Assembly: GCA_033816765.1 (NCBI GenBank)
Contig: CM066290.1
Coordinates: 868,001 to 932,000 of the forward strand
From: Nothopassalora personata
Taxonomy: Eukaryota; Ascomycota; Dothideomycetes; Mycosphaerellales; Mycosphaerellaceae
DNA length: 64,000 nucleotides
Reading direction: 5' to 3'
The first letter of the stretch is position 1, and each line of letters opens with the position of its first letter. The notes under the pieces are model-generated. The model was given only the letters and a program-made list of their open reading frames with translations. It made no database searches and was not told the DNA's origin. The position numbers were made by a program, and so were the translations under genes. This document shows positions 20,367 to 31,786 of the stretch, piece by piece.

Positions 20367-21575
20367 TCAGTTGGACAATGTGAATCTACTGGATGATTCT
20401 AATGTATTGAATAAGAAACCATCCTGGCCCAATGCATCGTCTTTTTCCACTATGAACGTCGACGTTCCAGTGTATGAAGCATATCCCTCGACACGAACTC
20501 GCACTACAGGGAATCCATCTTGCATCCCGACTTCTTCGTGTAGGCTCCCAACAAAGCCTCCACGACCTCCCAGGGAATTGGAAAGCAAGGAGTGATAAGT
20601 AACGACCTCATCCTTTCCCAACTCACCTTTCGCATGCGCCAACGCAATCCTAGCCGCAACACCACTCCCCGTCGGCGAGCGATCCACCTGTTGATCCGAA
20701 AAGAAGCACAACCCCGTCTCAGCCTTCGCAGACGGCGCGATCGGCACGCCGACATTCTTGTCGACGATGATGACGGCGTAGAGGAAGCCGAGGTCATCGT
20801 GGTCAGGGTGCGAGAAGAGATATTGTAACTTGGGATCGTCGTTGATGGCGGCTTTGAGGTTTCGGGTCGCGACATTCATGGCTTCCATGTCGAGTTTGCC
20901 TGACAAGCCGTTTGGGAAGCCGAGTTCGGCGGCGGGGATGAAGCAGTAGAAGGCGCCGCCGTAGCTGAAGTCTGCGCTGATGTGGGGACGGTTGGAGAGT
21001 TCGGGCCAGCGGTGGGGGTGGGAGAGGGAGATGGTGATGTTCGGGCCGGTGGTGAAGGATGGGACGGAGAGGTGCGAGACTGGTCGTGTTGGGTCTGAGA
21101 GAGTGCCGTGTAGGTTGGTGGGGACTGTGAGGTGCACGAGACCGCAGGGGGCGTGTAAGGTCAACGAGGCAGTCTTGGTCGATGCATTGAAGAATACTTT
21201 GTCTCGCTTGGGAAACACTTTCTTGTCATGAGTATCCAGGAGGAACCTTCCGAGGGCGATGGTGGCGTGTCCGCACATGGTGGAATAGCCATCATTCGTG
21301 GCGAAGAGGACGCCGATGTGGGCCTTGCCCGCGGCCGTGTGTTCTGTAGTCTGCCGCAAGATGGCTCCATACATGTCGGAGTGGCCTCTGGGCTCCAGTA
21401 GGAGCTGCCGACGGATGTGATCGTAAGAACGTTTCGCTTCTGCTCGCTGCTCCAAGAGTGTGCCTGTAAGGTTTGGATATCCTGATATCACGATCCGGGT
21501 GGGCTCACCCGTTGTGTGCATATCTACGCACGTGATGGCATCTTGCTTGTTCGTGAAATCTTTTGCGATGTCCAT
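20367..21575 (-). CDS. Trans-L-3-hydroxyproline dehydratase (proline racemase family)
   Basis: The chosen start gives 402 residues beginning MDIAKDFTNKQDA. The family signature MHTTGEP follows at about 19-25. The first catalytic cysteine is present in STMCGHATIA (Cys101). The second catalytic position, a cysteine in true racemases, is threonine in DRSPTGSG (Thr302). This Cys/Thr pair is the hallmark of trans-3-hydroxy-L-proline dehydratases, which convert the substrate to pyrroline-2-carboxylate during collagen or proline-analogue breakdown. The frame stays open upstream to 21674. A spliced start at 21729 (short exon ending CACGAG, intron to CAACAG) is also possible. The gene is convergent with its left neighbour, 204 bp apart. 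Confidence 0.82.
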   Translation of the reverse strand: MDIAKDFTNKQDAITCVDMHTTGEPTRIVISGYPNLTGTLLEQRAEAKRSYDHIRRQLLLEPRGHSDMYGAILRQTTEHTAAGKAHIGVLFATNDGYSTMCGHATIALGRFLLDTHDKKVFPKRDKVFFNASTKTASLTLHAPCGLVHLTVPTNLHGTLSDPTRPVSHLSVPSFTTGPNITISLSHPHRWPELSNRPHISADFSYGGAFYCFIPAAELGFPNGLSGKLDMEAMNVATRNLKAAINDDPKLQYLFSHPDHDDLGFLYAVIIVDKNVGVPIAPSAKAETGLCFFSDQQVDRSPTGSGVAARIALAHAKGELGKDEVVTYHSLLSNSLGGRGGFVGSLHEEVGMQDGFPVVRVRVEGYASYTGTSTFIVEKDDALGQDGFLFNTLESSSRFTLSN

Positions 21576-22423
21576 GACGCTTGTTGCTGTGATCGTTGGC
21601 TCCTTGATGCTGAGAGCCTGTTGTGGTGTTATCAGGAAGCAGGGCGAGTAGTGGTAAGAGCTCTCTTCCTGCACTTTTTGGCCTTCCTACCTCGTGACAG
21701 GTGAATTCGAACAAGCCGTCTTCGGTCATATCTACGCCTCTATCGATGCCGTGTTGTTGTTGCTACTACATGTTGGCTCGCTATTTGTTGCGATGCTCGA
21801 CGTGTGACGCCGGTTCGCAAATGGAGAGGAGTCAGTGGAAGATTTGATCTGCTCTCAATGGCCACTGTGCTGGACACGCTAGCTAAGGTCCCTTGGAGGC
21901 CGCCCGGTGCTGGTCTTTTCACTTTCGCGTCGCGCCGCCTTGTTTTCTTGACCTGTCATATTGATTCAAGCTCAACACCAAGACGAATTTTTGGCCAGAC
22001 GAGTTCGCCTCTCGGAACACACTGGCAGCCTCGCCGACATGGCCCGGGGACAGGACATTCAGGCTTCTTTGCTCCCGCGGCTGGCTGAACACCAACCAGG
22101 TACACCACCGCCGCCCGGTCACACCCCGTCCCTCGAGCTGTCTCGTTCTTTGGATAGAACTAGTGGCTGTTTCGAAGACGATATTGTGAGCCCAGTACCT
22201 CCTGCAGAACTTGAAATATTTAATTGCAGACAAAGCTACTTGCACGAACGCGAAACGATATGCAGCTCCCACCCACTTCAAGGCACCTTGCACCGGTCCT
22301 CGGCATGTTTGACGTAGCACTCGTGCTACACACCTTCGTCAGCTCATCTTCCTGAGAAACGGTAATCGCGTGCTGGAATGCAGCAGACTACCAATGACTT
22401 GTCCATATCACCCTGGACCCAGC
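21576..22423. other. Divergent intergenic region, no gene supported
   Basis: It lies between the dehydratase and the PF11951-type regulator, transcribed in opposite directions. A short possible upstream exon of the dehydratase lies at 21691-21729. Other open frames here have no recognisable content. Confidence 0.45.
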
Positions 22424-23998
22424 ATGGCAAGCCAGCACGGGCATGAAAGGACTGACATCAGACGGCCACACAGACAATTCATGTTCGTCCCCCACGACGA
22501 GCATAAAGGACGGTGCAAGTCAAGTGCTCGCAGGGACATGAATCGCCACGTTCAGCGCAACTCTCGGCAGATCGTCTCGTCGCACCGGGACATCCCGCTA
22601 CCATATCAGTTGCGCTTCAGAGCTTCTGATTGGAGTATGCCTTATGTTCCTGGTGCTTCAGCTCAAGCCAGGCACAGTTTGGCCCCATCATCAGAGAGCG
22701 AAAGCAGCAACGAAGGAACAATAGGCTCTCCACCGCCAAGTCTGTCTCTGTCTCCCTGCGACGACCCACGAGAGGCTGCCTCGGTACAGTTCTACCAACG
22801 TGTGGTGTCGGGCCAGCTGAGTGGTGCCGTTACGAGCGCCTTCTGGGAGCGCTACGTGCTGCAGAGACTACAGCAGCAACCTGTGATCAAACAGGCTCTG
22901 GTCGCTCTAAGCCTCGCCTACAGGGAGATATGCGATACCAGTCAACAAAATCATCCTGGGAGCATCACCATTCCCACGCCTGCGTATCAAGCCACGGGCA
23001 AAGCTATCGGGTGTCTACGCTCATACTTGCAGAACGAACGACACCCACCCCATGACGTGGTACTCACTTGCGCTGTCCTTCTATTTGCCTTGGAGAAGAC
23101 ACGAGGAGAACGCGAGAATTCTCTTCGACATCTGGACAATGCTATCGCCATATTCAAGTTCTGGACCGAAGATCTACAGTTGCGAATCATTCCTCCGGAG
23201 TATAAGGTTCTGCGACCTGTCATCACCCTACTTGATGGAAATGCTTGCATCGAGGACACGGCCAGAGAGCAATTGTGCGAGATGCGGATCTCTGAACCCT
23301 CTGCTGATCTGGACGATATTCGTTTCGGCAGTATCGAGGACATGCGCGATGACTTGAAAATACGGGTGTGCCATCCGCTCACTAAGCTGATGTTGCGTTG
23401 TCGTGATATATCGGCTGCAGATTTGCAGGAATTCCCGCCTGATGCACTGCAGGAAAAGACCAGACTCGAACGTGAGCTAAGCAGATGGCGAGCGGCTTTC
23501 GATTACTTTACCTGGGATCGGTCTTCACTCAGAGAGCCAAGGGGCGAGCCAACATGGAGCCCACGAGAGGAGATCACCATTCTGACTGTGGAGATACATT
23601 ATCTCATCGTCAAATGCTTCCTGTTAGAGGCGATTGCTAAGAGTACAGCCGACGCGAATGCCTGGGACCAACATGCCAACCAGGTGTTGACAATGGGAGA
23701 AAGGGTACTGGAGCTGCTGCGCCGCTTGCATGGTCCATTTCAAGGCCCTCTAGATGGACGCCAACGAGCGATGGTCATCACTTACGCCCAGTCTTTGCCA
23801 TTGTTCGCCCAACAGACTACTCTCCCCGATGCGCGAGTCAAGGCTATGCGTCTGTACGCAGACCTTGAACAATACACACGTGTGATCGCCATATGTCCTG
23901 GACTCAGAGCTACCGAGCGCTTTCGCGAAGCTGAGACTGGGGCTCCTAAATTCTCGCCAACGGCTGCGTTGTTATTGACACTAGGGTCACGCTCGTGA
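22424..23998 (+). CDS. Fungal-specific transcription-factor-like protein (PF11951 type) without a zinc cluster
   Basis: From the Met at 22424 (MASQHGHERTD) the protein has 524 residues; the frame is open back to 22370. The N-terminus has a basic segment of the type seen in many such fungal proteins, an FxFV start (FMFVPHDE) followed by SSARRDMNRHVQRNSR. There is no Zn2Cys6 cluster. From about residue 125 on, the sequence is helical and resembles the fungal-specific regulatory domain: SAFWERYVLQRL, then a long ALVALSLAYRE segment, then RHLDNAIAIFKFW. Such proteins are presumed transcriptional regulators, although without the DNA-binding cluster the function is open. No intron is needed. Confidence 0.65.
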   Translation: MASQHGHERTDIRRPHRQFMFVPHDEHKGRCKSSARRDMNRHVQRNSRQIVSSHRDIPLPYQLRFRASDWSMPYVPGASAQARHSLAPSSESESSNEGTIGSPPPSLSLSPCDDPREAASVQFYQRVVSGQLSGAVTSAFWERYVLQRLQQQPVIKQALVALSLAYREICDTSQQNHPGSITIPTPAYQATGKAIGCLRSYLQNERHPPHDVVLTCAVLLFALEKTRGERENSLRHLDNAIAIFKFWTEDLQLRIIPPEYKVLRPVITLLDGNACIEDTAREQLCEMRISEPSADLDDIRFGSIEDMRDDLKIRVCHPLTKLMLRCRDISAADLQEFPPDALQEKTRLERELSRWRAAFDYFTWDRSSLREPRGEPTWSPREEITILTVEIHYLIVKCFLLEAIAKSTADANAWDQHANQVLTMGERVLELLRRLHGPFQGPLDGRQRAMVITYAQSLPLFAQQTTLPDARVKAMRLYADLEQYTRVIAICPGLRATERFREAETGAPKFSPTAALLLTLGSRS

Positions 23999-25808
23999 GG
24001 TGATAAACACCAGAATACGTGGTCGAATAAGCAGACCTATCCTGCCATCAAAAGCCTGCGCTGGGTCATTACTCGAGGCACTGACCCCATTCTGCAGAAG
24101 GAACGGCGTTGAAACTCCACGACAGCAGATCGGCGGACTGCACATGCATACTGCTATGCATTGAGCAGGCTTCGTGTGAAGCTGCCGATTTGCTTTCGAT
24201 CTGGATTGGCATTATTCCGGCCTGGAGTCCTTCTGTTGAGCTGCACGCTGGGCAGTCAGTGGAGTGGCGCTGCATCGTCTGCACGAAGATGGTGCTTTGA
24301 TTGGGTCATTCGACAAATGGGTCAATTCCCGGTCTCACGCCTCGCTGTCAACGATACCTGCCTACTGCGCATTTTAACCACACGACAACTCATAGCACGT
24401 GATTCAGGGCAACATTCGCGTGCGTTGTTGGGAAGATGAATTCATATCGTCCTGCACTGCTTGCCGCCTGCCAGGGCAACCTGACCTGCGTTGGCCGGAC
24501 TTTGTCCGGTCTGCTCAACATGCAGGTCAGCATGCAAGCCAAATTGCCGACTGACGTGCAGGACCACTCTGCCCGTGGCAAGTTTTGTTTCCCAGCACAT
24601 GCGCAAGCATTGTCAAAGAGGTGGTGGCATGTACAATCATATTTCGGGCACAAATCGGCCTTTCATCACACATGAAGTTCTAGACAGAGGCTTGACGCCA
24701 AGACGTTCTACCAATCCGCAGGACCGCCTTGGCTGCCACCCGCGCCGGGAAACGTCACATCAAGCGGCACTCCTGAACTCTGCTTCGACATTCTTCTGCC
24801 TTGTCTGCAATACCGTATACGCCATTGACGACTGGTATGCGCGGTAGCCGTTGCAGGCTGAACACCATATTTGACGCGACAACTACCATACACCAACAGC
24901 CGAAACAATACAGCTGGCGCACGAGACAGAGGAGGCGTAAAGCCTAACAAAGGTACGACAGCAGCGCGCGCGCCGTGTCTGTCAGGACCACGTGTGGAGA
25001 CTTATGCCCAGCGTCTGATGAACCACAGCTCCGGTCTTGACATGCAGAATCAGGAACAGCTCCCAGCACTCATCCAATCACGCGTACGCTCTCTGCATTA
25101 GCGCTCATGTTCTCTCGGCAGGCTTATGCAAATTCACCTCCCAATATTTTCAAGAATTCTTATGTGGCTGTGTATAGCCATCGCTACTGGGCAGACCTTG
25201 AGATCATGATCGAGCGGCCGCCGCCACGTCGAGCTTGAAACGCCTCGTCCCTTACGCATTGTCGGACTCTAGCTTCGGGGCACAACATTGTTCAGCGCCA
25301 CTTCTGGTACAGACTGATACCATCTTCGAACTGAAAAAAGCTAGATTTGCTTCTTGGACTAAGGCGCTCGAGGCCAACAAACCATCTTCAAATGACCCCT
25401 GTTGTAGCGAAGTACTCTGGGCGGTCTTTGTCGAGGACGTTTCGTCTTGGCTGTGACGGCTCTTTGCCTATCTTTGTGGGAAGGGTAAATAATCTCGCTA
25501 CGCGTTCCGTCTTGTCAGATTGTCCCCTTCTCATCATCCCCTCTTGGCTCAACCCGCGCTTCGTCGACTCGATCTTCTATTCCTTCTTTTCACACCTTTT
25601 CCCTGCAAGCTTACCTTTTCAGCCAGCTGCTGTACTCACGAGAATCGTCGCTTCGGTCGACTGCCACTCTTTTGCAGACACTTGCACCACGATCTTTACT
25701 TACGATCCGTCGCTCCTTGCCTGGCTAGATTGCCAGTAGAGTCCTTCTTTCGACAGGCAGATCAACCAACGCTTCGATAGCGACGAACCACGAGCGCAGC
25801 GCGCAACG
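23999..25808. promoter_or_regulatory. Long intergenic region and pyrimidine-rich leader upstream of the DUF1996 gene
   Basis: The 1.8 kb contain no open frame that I would call a gene. Bases 25513-25640 are strongly C/T-rich on the coding strand, as is common just upstream of highly expressed fungal genes. The unusual length of the upstream region may reflect complex control of the secreted protein. Confidence 0.45.
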
Positions 25809-27301
25809 ATGAAGTACTCTTTGCAACTGGTCGCTTCAGCGACTGCCATGCTCTCCGTAGCCCATGCATACCAAACGTCCCAATTCGTAGTTTACACGCC
25901 GATGGGCGATGATCAGGTGGTCGAGCGTGCGGATGCGATCACCAATCCAGGCGAACTCAGGTGCGTAATGAATGACGGACGTTAGTCGCCATGTTCAAGC
26001 AGCATCATTTCGCTGACATTCCAAGTGGTCACGTTCATCAAGTCTTCGGTGCCTCTAACTTCGGCCCTAAGCTTGATTACGACACGCTGCAAAAGTCAAG
26101 TTGCACTACTATCTCCAATGCGGCTGGCGATTCGGTCTTCCACGACAAGAGTTCTTACTGGCACCCTGCTGGGTTCATGGAGTCCAGCAACGGCACTGGC
26201 TACGTCCGTGTTCCCACCAATGGTCACAAGATCTACTACAGAGATGTCGGCAATGCTGCAGACAAGAAGGCCAGCCCATTCGAGTTTCCTGCAGGCTTCC
26301 GCATGATCGCTGGTGACATGACCATGCGTGCCGCCAACAGTGATGTTCAGCACCAGACCATCACTGAGTGGATCTGCCACAACAGTGGTGGCCAGAACAA
26401 GGGCGAGAAGGGTGGCATGCCCACTGGTGTCACAGACTGCTCTTCTTACCCTGGATTCAACGCCGCCATCCATTTCCCACATTGCTGGAACGGAGAGGAC
26501 TTTGATCAGTCCGCCCCAGGCGCTCACGTCTCTTACCCAGAGGGCGACGTACAAGGCGGCCCATGCCCATCGTCTCACCCAATCCGGCTTCCCCACATCT
26601 TCATGGAGAACCAATTCGATATCCACAGCGTTGCCGATCAGGTCAAGCCTGGAACGTTCGTCCTTTCTCAAGGAGATTCGACTGGTTTCGGCTTTCACGC
26701 CGACTTCTTCAACGGCTGGGACGCGGGTGCAATTCCTGATCTTTTCGATAACTGCCCACAGCCACAATGGGGCAACGCTGACATCGGTACCTGCTCGAAC
26801 TTCAGGGCAGGCTCCACCCCTGCCGCGGACTGCAAGCTGAAGGCCGCCACATACGATGAGAACGTCAACACTCCAGGCGATGCCCTTCCAGGCTGCAACC
26901 CGATCGTCACCACCAACCCTGCACCAAAACTCTCCGTCGCTGCTATCGGCAAGGCGATCACCGACTGCGCTGCTGCTGGAAGTGGCAGCAGCTCCAGCTC
27001 TAGCAGTACCAACGACACCGGCTCTGGATACATCAGTACCGACGATTCTGCGTCCTCTGATTCAGGCAGCGTTGCGCCACCTACTTACGAAGCTCCTGCA
27101 TATAACAAGGAGTCATCTTCGTCTTCCACGACTCTCGCCGTTGCATACACCGCCTCGCCTGCCATCCCGACAGAAGCCGTCAACAAATTCGTGTACGAGA
27201 CCGTCTACGAGACTGTCTACGCCCGCGAGGCGGCTCCCACTCCAGCACGTCATGGTCATCATGCACAGCACTTGAGGCGTCATGCCAAGAAGCATGTCTA
27301 G
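25809..27301 (+). CDS. Secreted DUF1996 family protein (2 exons)
   Basis: Exon 1 is 25809-25960 and exon 2 is 26026-27301, giving 475 residues. The 65-bp GT-AG intron restores the conserved family block read as GELSGHVHQVFGASNF. A cleavable signal peptide is evident (MKYSLQLVASATAMLSVAHA). The roughly 270-residue DUF1996 domain follows, with conserved His/Trp/Cys blocks such as IHFPHCWNGED and GFHADFFNGWD. The C-terminal 130 residues are a Ser/Thr-rich linker, likely O-glycosylated, ending in a His/Arg-rich tail (ARHGHHAQHLRRHAKKHV). DUF1996 proteins are common extracellular fungal proteins of uncertain role; some have been described as cell-wall or WSC-linked. The gene is convergent with the Zn2Cys6 gene. 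Confidence 0.87.
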
Positions 27302-28050
27302 ACATGCGGCGTACTTTGCACAAAACACCATTCATTTCAAGGTGCGGTCAACATGTCGGACTTTTTGGACAACGAGGGAGGGGTTGATTTAGTTGTATGG
27401 AGTGTTCAGCAGTATCGAATACCACGACGGTATACAGACATGATTGAGGATACCTACGTGCTACGACAAACGGGATGGGTTTGAACATTATTCATTTTGG
27501 TGTGTATACTTCTTCGGATAGTGCGTTGAACAGTAGCCTCATTTCCAGTGTGGTTGGTTGGTTTGTGTCTTTCTCTGAATGCCCTAGTCTGTGATCTTTA
27601 CCGTCGTTGATGGTGCAGGTGTATGCTGCTTGGCTCGGGAAGTTCGTCAGTCATGGATAGTCAAGGTATACACATACTACTTGTTGATCTCCAGCGTAAT
27701 TTGTGACAGATCCTGGGCGACCGGTGCTAAGACTGCCATGAATGATGATCAACATTAGACGGCGTGTCATCGACGATCCCTTACAACGACATAGTTCTAC
27801 CTTCCGTAGACATATTGAACATTTTTGACCGTACCGCTGCATGCACACCGAGATCGGTGTAATGCCTAAAGGCTCGTAGGACATGTTACCGCCATCCTAC
27901 GACTTTAGCTAGCACTACTGTAAAGAGCACCAGCTGCCTCAGGCGAAAACTCGTATACATGGGATCATGTCAGGTGTGAGGCGAGTGTTCTGTATAAATA
28001 ACTATGTACTGTACTCCACGAGGTGATGTATCATATCTGCAACGCGATCA
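27302..28050. other. Convergent 3' intergenic region
   Basis: It lies between two convergent genes and no gene is supported. A TATA-like TATAAATA at about 27994 on the plus strand is followed by an open frame antisense to the next gene, which I regard as chance. Confidence 0.45.
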
Positions 28051-28233
28051 TCATGTCTGCCCCGATGTACCAGGCTGCTGCTGTGCTAGCTGATCCCAAA
28101 ATTGCCAGTCAACGTTACCATCCAATCCATTCACGAACGAACCGTTCGAGTAACCCCAAGCGGGATTCGCGGACAACCAATTCTCAACTGGTATATCTTG
28201 CCAATCCAGCAACGGGTCGAAGACATTCTGAGC

Positions 28234-28266
<33 letters not shown>

Positions 28267-30207
28267 CGGTGTCTCTGTGTTCTGTCGTGAAGCCTCCCTC
28301 TTCCCAAACGCCTCTCTCAGCTTCGTAATGAAAGGAGGATCGGGAGATGCAGTCGACTCCCTCGTTCTCGCCTCATCCCACGAACGAAGGGTCAGTCTGC
28401 CGAGAGCCACATCTATAGATCTTCGGGTGGAGAGCAGCTCCGGATGGGAGTCGTAAGTCTCCTCGACCTTTCCCCAGAGCGTTACGCGGTCAATTGCAGG
28501 TACCTCGCGACGGGCTTCGTTGATGATCCAGATGAGGGGATCCCATTGGAAGAATTGCTTCATGTGCCAGTGGAAACGCATCATGGATTGATTCTGATGG
28601 ACAGCTATGCTGGACAGTAGCACTTGACACGCCAGTCTCCAGAGCTCCTGCTTCTCTTCTAGGCTCGCCTCGTCAGCTCGTGCTTTTGGCAGCTTGATCC
28701 TTAGACGAGCAGAATTGATGGCAGCTCGAGCCATCGCGATCGTCAAGCAGTGCACTGGATTGGAGATATCACAGTATCGAATATACTTCTCCTCCATCGC
28801 GTTCTCCAATTCTTGCAGCGCTTCGAAGATCGCAGGCGACTCCTTGGCCTCCCATAGCTTGGCCCAATTTCCCATTGCCGGACGAAGCTTCTGGTGGAAT
28901 CTGCCGATCTCTGAACGTGCCAAGCAGAATATCATGTCTGTCGCGCCCTTCTTCGCTATCGGACGGGTCTCCATTCCAGGCCAGATGTCTTTGTCGTCAA
29001 TATTGAGTGGCTGTTTTGTGTCCCAAGAATCAGCGGCTATAGCGATACCAGTGCCAGAGAGCTGTCCGGATAAGCCATCTAGCGGTAGCAGTTGCCAGAA
29101 AACTCTCCTGCGCATCTGTACATCAAATGGATTCAGACCTAGCCCTTCGCCATCTTTGTGTAGACCCATCCGCTGTGCTATTCGTACTGCAATACCTGTG
29201 AGGATCCAGAAGGTGTGTGGGTCGTACTGGTTTCGTACCGACAGCAATAGCAGCATATATGCCTGAAGTACAGCCAGCTCGGTAGTCCGTAGGAAGTGCA
29301 CAGCTACCAAAGCTTGCTTCGCTGCATCGTGATATCTTCTCCGAAGCGTATTCCAACTTTGGCCGAACAGCGCCAGACAGTCCTGCTCTGGAGCAGAGAC
29401 TAGCGCGAAGTGATAGAGGGAGAAGAGTAAACACTCATTGACCTTCGACATGCTACCGGGATTCGCTGCCGCTCTTTGGACAAGCTCAAGAGTCGTTGGT
29501 ACGTGCACCAGCTTGATGATAGGGTCAATGTTTTGCACGTACTGGTTCCAGAGCTTCATGGCAACATCATAGGTCGGGTGCAGATCGATGAGGCTCTGCT
29601 TCGTCGTTGAAACGCCGAAGAATGCGACAGAGACAGGATCTATAGGGCCAGCACTAGCCGGCGTAGACTCCTGCTGATCATCGACATCTTCCTCATCGGA
29701 AGAAGGATGAAGGTCTTCGCCTAGATTCCTCCAAATGTTGCTGTCGATGTACCTCGTCTTGCCCGGACCCTTGAGCAAAGTGCCGCCGGACTTCCCGTCA
29801 AGCAACGGGGCTGATGGTCCGCCGCCTGGTGCAAAGAGATTGGCTGCCGGAGTCTTATCGAGGTCTGAGATCACAGGCGAGCCTTCACTTTCAACTGGGA
29901 GAAGATTGTGCTTCTTGAGCAACCCTTCATATCGTTGTACACGATCTTGAAGGTCTTCCTCTGGCTTGCGCTTCCGTTTCCTCGGAGCGGGCTCTTGATA
30001 GTAGCAGTCGTCTACCAATTTTGCTTTCCGGCAAGTTGTGCACGGCGGTCCACTCTTGTCGCATCTCACCTTCCGTCTTGCGCATGTGACACAGGTGAAT
30101 GGCATGAGTGGGACATGATGACTGCCGTTCTGAGGTGCTACATGAGCAGGCGCAATCGGAACAAGTCTTGATGTTTGTTGACGATGAGCAGAACCTGGTG
30201 GCTCCAT
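28051..30207 (-). CDS. Zn2Cys6 transcription factor with fungal-specific regulatory domain
   Basis: The intronless frame encodes 718 residues. The zinc cluster is complete at residues 39-68, with spacing CX2CX6CX6CX2CX8C (starting CVTCARRKVRCDKSGPPC). A short basic linker (PRKRKRKPEED) and a likely coiled-coil segment (RVQRYEGLLKKHNLL) follow, as in Gal4-type dimers. The middle part, about 200-560, resembles the fungal_trans domain: RYHDAAKQALVAVHFLRTTEL, IAVRIAQRMGLHKDG, and MRRRVFWQLLPLDGLSGQLSG. Near the C-terminus a run of about ten glutamines is encoded by a CAG repeat, then a Trp/Asp-rich tail that could be an activation domain. The target genes cannot be inferred. Confidence 0.88.
28234..28265 (-). 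repeat. CAG/CTG trinucleotide repeat encoding poly-Gln
   Basis: About ten CTG units on the plus strand encode the poly-glutamine run near the C-terminus of the Zn2Cys6 regulator. Such runs often vary in length between strains. Confidence 0.85.
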
Positions 30208-30624
30208 GTCATCGTTGGTGCTTTGACTCTCAGAACGTGGTAAACCTTGGTAGAACTAGTGCCAAGGTCATGTCGTTAAACGGACTTGTTGCCGCGCAAA
30301 TCTCACATGTCATGCATCCTCTGGTAGCGTTGATAGACGCATGATAGCATTTGGATGCATCGATCATGTATGAAAGTCAACTCCATCTTGTCCAGGCGAC
30401 AGGATCGGTTTTAGGATGGAGGATCTCCTCATCTACCGACGAAGAACCATTAGCACGAGACGGCCCGAACCGCGACCATTCACCCAATGACTCCAAGCTT
30501 TCTCTCTGCCACGTTCACAGGCAAACAACATCGTCTTCATGACGTGTAGTATGCATGGAGATCGATCCACGCATCATGTATCACATGCGCTCTCCCACGC
30601 ATTCTGCGCCCTTCCACTATCGCA
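30208..30624. promoter_or_regulatory. Divergent promoter region
   Basis: This 417-bp interval separates the oppositely transcribed Zn2Cys6 and cupin genes and must carry both promoters. I saw no clear TATA box or repeated site. Confidence 0.4.
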
Positions 30625-31314
30625 ATGCTCTTCCAACGTCGGGCTATCGTAAGTACAGCACGAACCCTCAATCGCAGCCTTGTACGCACTCCCACAGCCC
30701 TTCGGCCATTCTCAACGACACCAGCAATCATGGGCAAAGACACGAAGCTCTCGCGCGATCCTCCCAAGCATGAGATGGTCTACTTCCCAAAGCTCACATC
30801 AGAGGTGCGGGCTTTCGGACAGTTCAGAAAGGTCCTTCACACGGGGTTGTACTCCCAAGTCGTTACCATGGAAATTCCAGTAGGAGGTGACATTGGCGAT
30901 GAGGTGCACACTGTTGATCAGGTCTTGATCTTCACGAGCGGCGAGGGCAAAGCTACCGTGGCTGGCAAGGACCAGGTAGGTCATACTGAGCAGGCATGCA
31001 GAGCTTTGCACTGACGGAGACAGGACGTTAAAGCATCAGATGTCGTCGTTGTACCAGCGGGAACACAGCATCAGTTCATCAACACCAGCAAGTCGCAGCC
31101 ACTGGAGCTTGTGACAATTTACAGCCCAGCAGAGCACGACCCACAAACTGTTCACAAGACGAAAGAGGAAGGTGATGAAGAGGAGGAGAGCGGCAAGGAC
31201 GAAGCGCCAGAGTGGTCGCAGCAGTCGAAGGACGCAAACGAGAAGAATGGTATGGTCAAGGAAGAAGGAGGACCATACGAGAATGGTGATGATGGAAGAC
31301 ACCAGAAGTCATAG
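30625..31314 (+). CDS. Cupin-domain protein with mitochondrial-type presequence (2 exons)
   Basis: Exons 30625-30975 and 31024-31314 give 213 residues across a 48-bp intron. The first 35 residues are rich in Arg, Ser and Leu without acidic residues (MLFQRRAIVSTARTLNRSLV), as in mitochondrial targeting peptides. A second Met at about residue 36 could make a cytosolic form. The cupin barrel follows: motif 1 around GGDIGDEVHTVDQVLIF and motif 2 around DVVVVPAGTQHQFINT, with His residues in position to bind a metal. This resembles the small cupin_2 proteins of bacteria and fungi ending in a YSPxEHxxxTVHKT block. The C-terminal 50 residues are acidic and disordered. Its reaction is unknown. Confidence 0.78.
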
Positions 31315-31786
31315 ACTCCGGAAACTGTAAGCTACCGTCGATGCAACGACCACTTTACCGAACCATGAGACAAGAACAAGCAGAGATTGAAAGCAGCGTT
31401 TCCGTTTCTAAAGTACATGACCAGCCAGCGCCATTCTCCGCAGATACTAAGGCACGACTCAGCCATTGCGGCTATCGCGAAGAAATCCAATTCCCATCGA
31501 TCAACAATCAGCCAGCGAGCTTTCTCTGGACGTACGCAGGCACGACTCAGCCACTGAGGCTACCCAGAGGAAACAATCCAAAACATGATCCCAACCCAGT
31601 CGATGTTGGTACAGAAGGCAGCAGAAAATGCCAATGGCTCCCAGCAGGTGGGAGATGAGCGTGACACAGCTTGGTTAGAGCTGGCCTCTCGCGGGGCAGA
31701 GGACTTTATAAAGTGTGTGTGTGAAGGAGTGTCGTGAAGAAAAAGTGTCGGTACAGAAGGCGATTCGCATTTCCGTGAGTGTGGGT
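31315..31786. other. Convergent intergenic region with an imperfect duplication
   Basis: No gene is supported between the convergent cupin and Argonaute genes. The word GGCACGACTCAGCCA occurs twice about 90 bp apart (near 31450 and 31540), with further similarity on both sides, so this is an old local duplication. A TATA-like TTTATAAAG at about 31706 has no gene after it. Confidence 0.4.

Noticed and set aside
21505..21729. Upstream spliced exon of the hydroxyproline dehydratase
   Set aside because: Splice sites are plausible and in frame, but the internal Met before the conserved start is sufficient; kept only as an alternative in the gene entry.
24069..24847. Several short open frames in the long intergenic region
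   Set aside because: None has a recognisable motif, signal peptide or plausible splice structure.
28023..28328. 101-codon plus-strand frame with poly-Ala preceded by a TATA-like box
   Set aside because: It is antisense to the Zn2Cys6 gene, and the poly-Ala run is simply the CAG repeat read on the other strand.
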